A stretch of DNA of 64,000 nucleotides, from contig NZ_PYAS01000001.1 of NCBI RefSeq assembly GCF_003014695.1, positions 554,738-618,737 on the forward strand, written 5' to 3'. The position numbers and the translations under genes are program-made. Positions 61,126-64,000 of the stretch are shown here, one piece after another. The stretch is from Dyadobacter jiangsuensis (GTDB taxonomy: Bacteria; Bacteroidota; Bacteroidia; Cytophagales; Spirosomataceae). Below the pieces are notes generated by a model that saw nothing but the letters and a program-made list of their open reading frames with translations, was not told the DNA's origin and did not search any database. Position 1 is the stretch's first letter; each line of letters opens with the position of its first letter.

Positions 61126-62327
61126 GTCAGTTGAAGGAACAGGTGAACCCGGTAGTCGGTAGCAGTGTCGTCGATCGTGAGCTCGTGCGCGCCCGGATAC
61201 GTGAGGCGCAGGCGCTCGCGCGTATTGCGCAACCCGATGCCATTCGATTCTTCCAACTGGCTGACCTGCACTTTGTTGTTGGTGACAATGAGCCGCAGCG
61301 TATGATCCCGGATGGTCAAATGAATGCCGATCGGCGAATCCTCTTCGGGATTGACACCATACTTAAATGCGTTTTCGATAAATGAAGACAACAACAGCGG
61401 GGCGATCAGCAACCCGCCCGGGTCGCCTTCAAGCAGGTAATCTACTTGTACGGAGTCGCGCAGCCGCGCCTTTTGCAGCTCGATGTAGTTGGCGATGTAG
61501 TTCAGCTCGGCAGCGAGCGGTACCTTGTCGCGGTGGGCGTCCCGGATGATGTATCGCAGGAAATCCGAAAGTTTGACGATCGTATCGGCTGTCCGTTCAT
61601 CGTTGCGGATGGCGAGCGAGTAAATGCTGTTTAAAGTATTGAATAAAAAATGCGGCTGGATCTGTGCTTTCAGCTGCTGTAACTCCGCCTGCAACTGATC
61701 GTTCTCGACACGCCGCAGCCTGTTGGTGGCCTGGATCAGAATGGAGATCAGCGAGCTGACACTGCCTAGCAGGAAAAATATCGCCAGTTTGGCCGGTAGT
61801 ATTACGGAGAAGCTTCTTCCGCGAGGACCGGAATCGGGACCAGATTCAGGGCCGGGGCCCGGACCATCGGGCCGTATCGCAGGCGGCTCTCCCTTCGGAC
61901 CGCCCTGATCGGGAAATGGCTCGTCAAACGGAGGCCGGTGCGGGCCCCGCCGCGGCGCATTGAGCATATTTTCCTCCCAGAACAGCTGCCTGGCCCATGC
62001 CACCACGGTGTTTTCGTGCGGTTTCTTGAAAAATACCCATTGCTCGATGCGATAGGGCAAATACACCGCGCCCAATATGCAGATGACGGTAATCGTGAAG
62101 TACCTCGTGTAACGTTTGTTGAGGAACCAGCGCGGCACGAATGCCGTGTGGTTGAAATAGGAAAAGAGCAGCAGGAAGCAATAGGCCAGCCCGTTTTGTA
62201 CCAGGTGCTCGTGCGGATTGAGCGGGTGCCAGCTCGCACCGGTGTAGCTGACATACAGCACCGGCAGAACCGCCAGCGCAATTCCGATCAGTAGGGGTGT
62301 TCCGTTCTTTTGCAGCCAGGTCGCCAT
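61122..62327 (-). CDS. LytS-type sensor histidine kinase with Pro/Gly/Asp-rich periplasmic loop
   Basis: 401 residues from the ATG at 62327. Four membrane segments (about 11-30, 45-60, 76-95, 176-198) precede the kinase. The loop between segments 3 and 4 is predicted periplasmic and contains residues 126-171, extremely rich in Pro, Gly, Asp and Arg (RRGPHRPPFDEPFPDQGGP, PDGPGPGPESGPDSGPRG). The His_kinase domain begins QLKAQIQPHFLFNTLNSIYSL with phospho-acceptor His226, the LytS family signature; the HATPase part has FIENAFKYGVNP and NGIGLRNTRERLRLTYPG. It signals to the overlapping LytTR regulator. The unusual loop may be the sensor, perhaps for metal or cell-wall charge. Confidence 0.92.
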   Translation of the reverse strand: MATWLQKNGTPLLIGIALAVLPVLYVSYTGASWHPLNPHEHLVQNGLAYCFLLLFSYFNHTAFVPRWFLNKRYTRYFTITVICILGAVYLPYRIEQWVFFKKPHENTVVAWARQLFWEENMLNAPRRGPHRPPFDEPFPDQGGPKGEPPAIRPDGPGPGPESGPDSGPRGRSFSVILPAKLAIFFLLGSVSSLISILIQATNRLRRVENDQLQAELQQLKAQIQPHFLFNTLNSIYSLAIRNDERTADTIVKLSDFLRYIIRDAHRDKVPLAAELNYIANYIELQKARLRDSVQVDYLLEGDPGGLLIAPLLLSSFIENAFKYGVNPEEDSPIGIHLTIRDHTLRLIVTNNKVQVSQLEESNGIGLRNTRERLRLTYPGAHELTIDDTATDYRVHLFLQLT

Positions 62328-62373
62328 TCTGCTACAAATTAGTCCCAAAAACGAGAAATGCGCTGAAAAAAGT

Positions 62374-62389
62374 TGGCGAACCGGGCGAA
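62374..62389 (-). promoter_or_regulatory. Third copy of the 16-bp element, upstream of the LytS/LytTR operon
   Basis: TGGCGAACCGGGCGAA: 15 of 16 bases match the copy at 60398-60413. It lies 47 bp upstream of the kinase start and 118 bp upstream of the divergent SDR gene. Confidence 0.55.
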
Positions 62390-62507
62390 AGTTGTGGCCA
62401 ATCCGGCGGTTCTGAGATATTTACAACTCTTGCTGTAATCCTTGTACGCCCGGGGCGAGGCGCGTCGGCCACCTTTGTCATGTTCTTTAACACTAAACAA
62501 AACGACC

Positions 62508-63260
62508 ATGAACTCGCTCAAAAACAAAGTAGCCGTTATTACAGGGTCCGCAAGAGGCCTTGGTAAAGCTATTGCAGAACGTTATGCCGCACTCGGCGCC
62601 GATATCGTGATCAACTACTCCCGCGACAAAGCCTCGGCCGGGGAAGTGGTGAGCAATATCACTGCCATGGGTGCCCGTGTGATCGCCGTGCAGGCCGATG
62701 TCAGCAAAGTAGCCGATATTCACCGCCTGTTCGAAGAAGCGAAGAAAGCATTTGGTAAAATCGATATTGTCGTGGCCAATGCGGGTATCGAAATGGTGGA
62801 AACGCCTGTTACGCAATTCACCGAGGAGCAGTTCGATCGCCTGTTTTCCATCAATACCAAAGGCGCCTATTTCACCATGCAGCAGGCGGCGCTGAACGTC
62901 GAAAACAATGGCCGCATCATTTACATTGCTTCCAGTACTACGGCATTTCCCGTAGCAGGGATGGCGGTGTACGGCGGCAGCAAAACCACCCCGCGGTACC
63001 TGGTGGATGTGCTCTCCAAAGAAATCGGCTATCGCGGTGTGACGGTGAATTCGATCATTCCGTTCGCGGTCGATCATTCGGGTATTTTTGCCGAAGAGGG
63101 CAGCTACCCCGAACTGCGTAAATCGTTGCTCGATAGCTGCCCGATGGGCCGTCTGGCCGAAGTGGAAGACGTGGCCAACATCGCCGAGTTCTTCGCCAGC
63201 GACCTTTCCTCTTTCGTAAACGGCCAGCATTTGCTGGTGAACGGCGGGGCAAATCAATAG
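62508..63260 (+). CDS. Short-chain dehydrogenase/reductase
   Basis: 250 residues from the ATG at 62508; the longer frame start at 62442 lies in non-coding-looking sequence. Classical SDR: TGSARGLG at 12-19 for cofactor, NAG at 91-93, catalytic Ser in IASSTTAF (142 or 143), Tyr155 and Lys159 in YGGSK, and a C-terminal NGQHLLVNGG. The residue after the second strand is Ser in NYSRDKA rather than Asp, which suggests NADP(H). Substrate unknown. It is divergent from the LytS kinase and a candidate target of the same regulator; CACCTTTG at 62470-62477 is one mismatch from a -7 element. Confidence 0.92.
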   Translation: MNSLKNKVAVITGSARGLGKAIAERYAALGADIVINYSRDKASAGEVVSNITAMGARVIAVQADVSKVADIHRLFEEAKKAFGKIDIVVANAGIEMVETPVTQFTEEQFDRLFSINTKGAYFTMQQAALNVENNGRIIYIASSTTAFPVAGMAVYGGSKTTPRYLVDVLSKEIGYRGVTVNSIIPFAVDHSGIFAEEGSYPELRKSLLDSCPMGRLAEVEDVANIAEFFASDLSSFVNGQHLLVNGGANQ

Positions 63261-63333
63261 ACCAGCCGGGACGTTTGGCAGGCTTTTGTGAAATTTGGGC
63301 TATCTTGCCGCATTCACCTCAAAGCCGTTGTCA

Positions 63334-64000
63334 TTGGCAGATCGTCGGGTTTGGAAACCTGCTCCGTGCCGTTTCCGTATCATATGGTTTTTGTTGCTCT
63401 TCCCGAATGCGCTCACCGTTTTCGGGAAGAGCGATTCCATACGTACCAGTTTGGAATACACCATTACCAAACGATTGCTTTCGGTCGAAAACGAGTTTGC
63501 TTCCCACGAAGTATTCTGCGGGGTGCAGGATTCGTCCGGCTTTCTGTGGTTCGGTACCCGCAACGGGCTCAACCGCTTCGACGGAAGCAAATGCCTGCTT
63601 TTTACCCGCCAGCGGAACGGACTTCAGGAGAACAAGGTGGTGCAGCTGGCCGTCGATGACGCCGACCATCTTTTTATCCAGTACGGCAGCGCCGGGTTTC
63701 AGCTGACGACCATCGGTAAGGTGGATGTCATGGATGCCACTACGCAACGAGTGAAGACACTCACGGCCGCATTTCCCAATTTGCCTTTTAAGGAAAAGGA
63801 TGTTTACTGGATCGCGAACGACGGCACCGGCGAGATCAGCTTCCTGACGGCGTCCCCGTTCCGATACTGGCGGTATTCTTCCAAAAAGGGTTTCCGGCTC
63901 ATGCACGAAATGAAAGGGTGGGTGAGGCAGGACTCCCTGCTCGACTACCGCACCACCGGGCCGGTGAATACCTTCCTGCGAGGAACCGCGCATTTGAAAC
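63334..64000 (+). CDS. Second propeller-type sensor protein, N-terminal part (continues beyond window)
   Basis: The frame is open from 63334 to the window end (222 codons). I start it at a TTG (63334, alternative TTG at 63328) because no ATG precedes the domain. The first residues, (L)ADRRVWKPAPCRFRIIWFLLLFPNALTVFG, form a signal peptide. The propeller region starts with LLSVENEFASHEVFCGVQDSSGFLWFGTRNGLNRFDGSKCLLFTRQRNGLQENKVVQLAVDDADHLFIQY, in which FxWFGTRNGLNRFDG is the Reg_prop signature. The protein should continue into Y_Y_Y and histidine-kinase domains, perhaps with receiver and AraC domains. It lies 73 bp after the SDR gene. Confidence 0.85.
   Translation, partial: MADRRVWKPAPCRFRIIWFLLLFPNALTVFGKSDSIRTSLEYTITKRLLSVENEFASHEVFCGVQDSSGFLWFGTRNGLNRFDGSKCLLFTRQRNGLQENKVVQLAVDDADHLFIQYGSAGFQLTTIGKVDVMDATTQRVKTLTAAFPNLPFKEKDVYWIANDGTGEISFLTASPFRYWRYSSKKGFRLMHEMKGWVRQDSLLDYRTTGPVNTFLRGTAHLK

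Noticed and set aside
36..64000. tRNA or rRNA genes
   Set aside because: No cloverleaf-like sequence or TTCGA loop context, and no rRNA-like conserved stretch, was found by eye; a tRNAscan run would settle it.

Overview
The window looks like chromosomal DNA of a Bacteroidota, most likely Cytophagales / Spirosomataceae; Dyadobacter or a near relative is my best guess from memory. Supporting evidence is a SusC/SusD pair, two secreted proteins with type IX secretion (T9SS) C-terminal sorting domains, a propeller-sensor histidine kinase plus the start of a second, FtsX/MacB-type permeases, and eight exact TAnnTTTG promoter -7 elements placed 19-46 bp before annotated starts. I saw no tRNA, rRNA, CRISPR array, prophage or intact insertion sequence.

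Layout. 1-3000: the end of an AraC regulator, a purine/pyrimidine repeat tract, and two tandem paralogues of an unrecognised family. 3100-11450: surface cluster 1 (two C1q-like proteins, one S74 self-processing fibre protein, one T9SS cargo), a receiver-only protein, a NarL-type response regulator and a convergent propeller histidine kinase. 11500-21800: cold-shock protein, a beta-barrel plus TolB/TPR operon, a divergent HxlR-DsbA redox pair around a 32-bp dyad, DUF3078, TfoX-like, another barrel, an unknown 387-residue protein, an MFS transporter, a lone ExbD and a DoxX-like protein with a Cys-rich tail. 22000-32100: a secreted fibre-like protein, a padR-permease operon, and susCD with seven 10-bp repeats just after susD. 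32000-39200: exported RidA, the 3' remnant of a PhnB-like gene fused in register to an AlkD-like gene, then a glycan cluster (TIGR04325-type methyltransferase, five glycosyltransferases, one WxcM-like cupin lacking the expected histidines). 39137-40192 is gene-free. 40193-45750: lipoprotein hydrolase, Bcr/CflA MFS with AraC regulator, di-haem peroxidase, ThuA-like protein. 46000-49900: surface cluster 2 (S74 - T9SS cargo - S74). 49930-64000: UGT-type glycosyltransferase, an isolated resolvase-fold domain without catalytic residues, a beta-lactamase-fold/TPR protein, a second permease, a sulfatase, a DUF3500 lipoprotein-HupE operon, a LytS/LytTR pair, an SDR, and the start of a second propeller sensor kinase.

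Themes. The window is dominated by cell-surface and sensing functions. Two separated clusters each pair an S74 self-cleaving fibre protein with a T9SS cargo of one paralogous family, and five exported proteins share the mature start QVKIG or QVGIG with different C-terminal domains. This looks like a modular display system and is the best candidate here for something undescribed. A second lead is a 16-bp element found upstream of both the DUF3500-hupE operon and the lytS-lytTR operon, which suggests that the LytTR regulator controls its neighbour as well as itself. Protein-family calls come from motif recognition without database searches.
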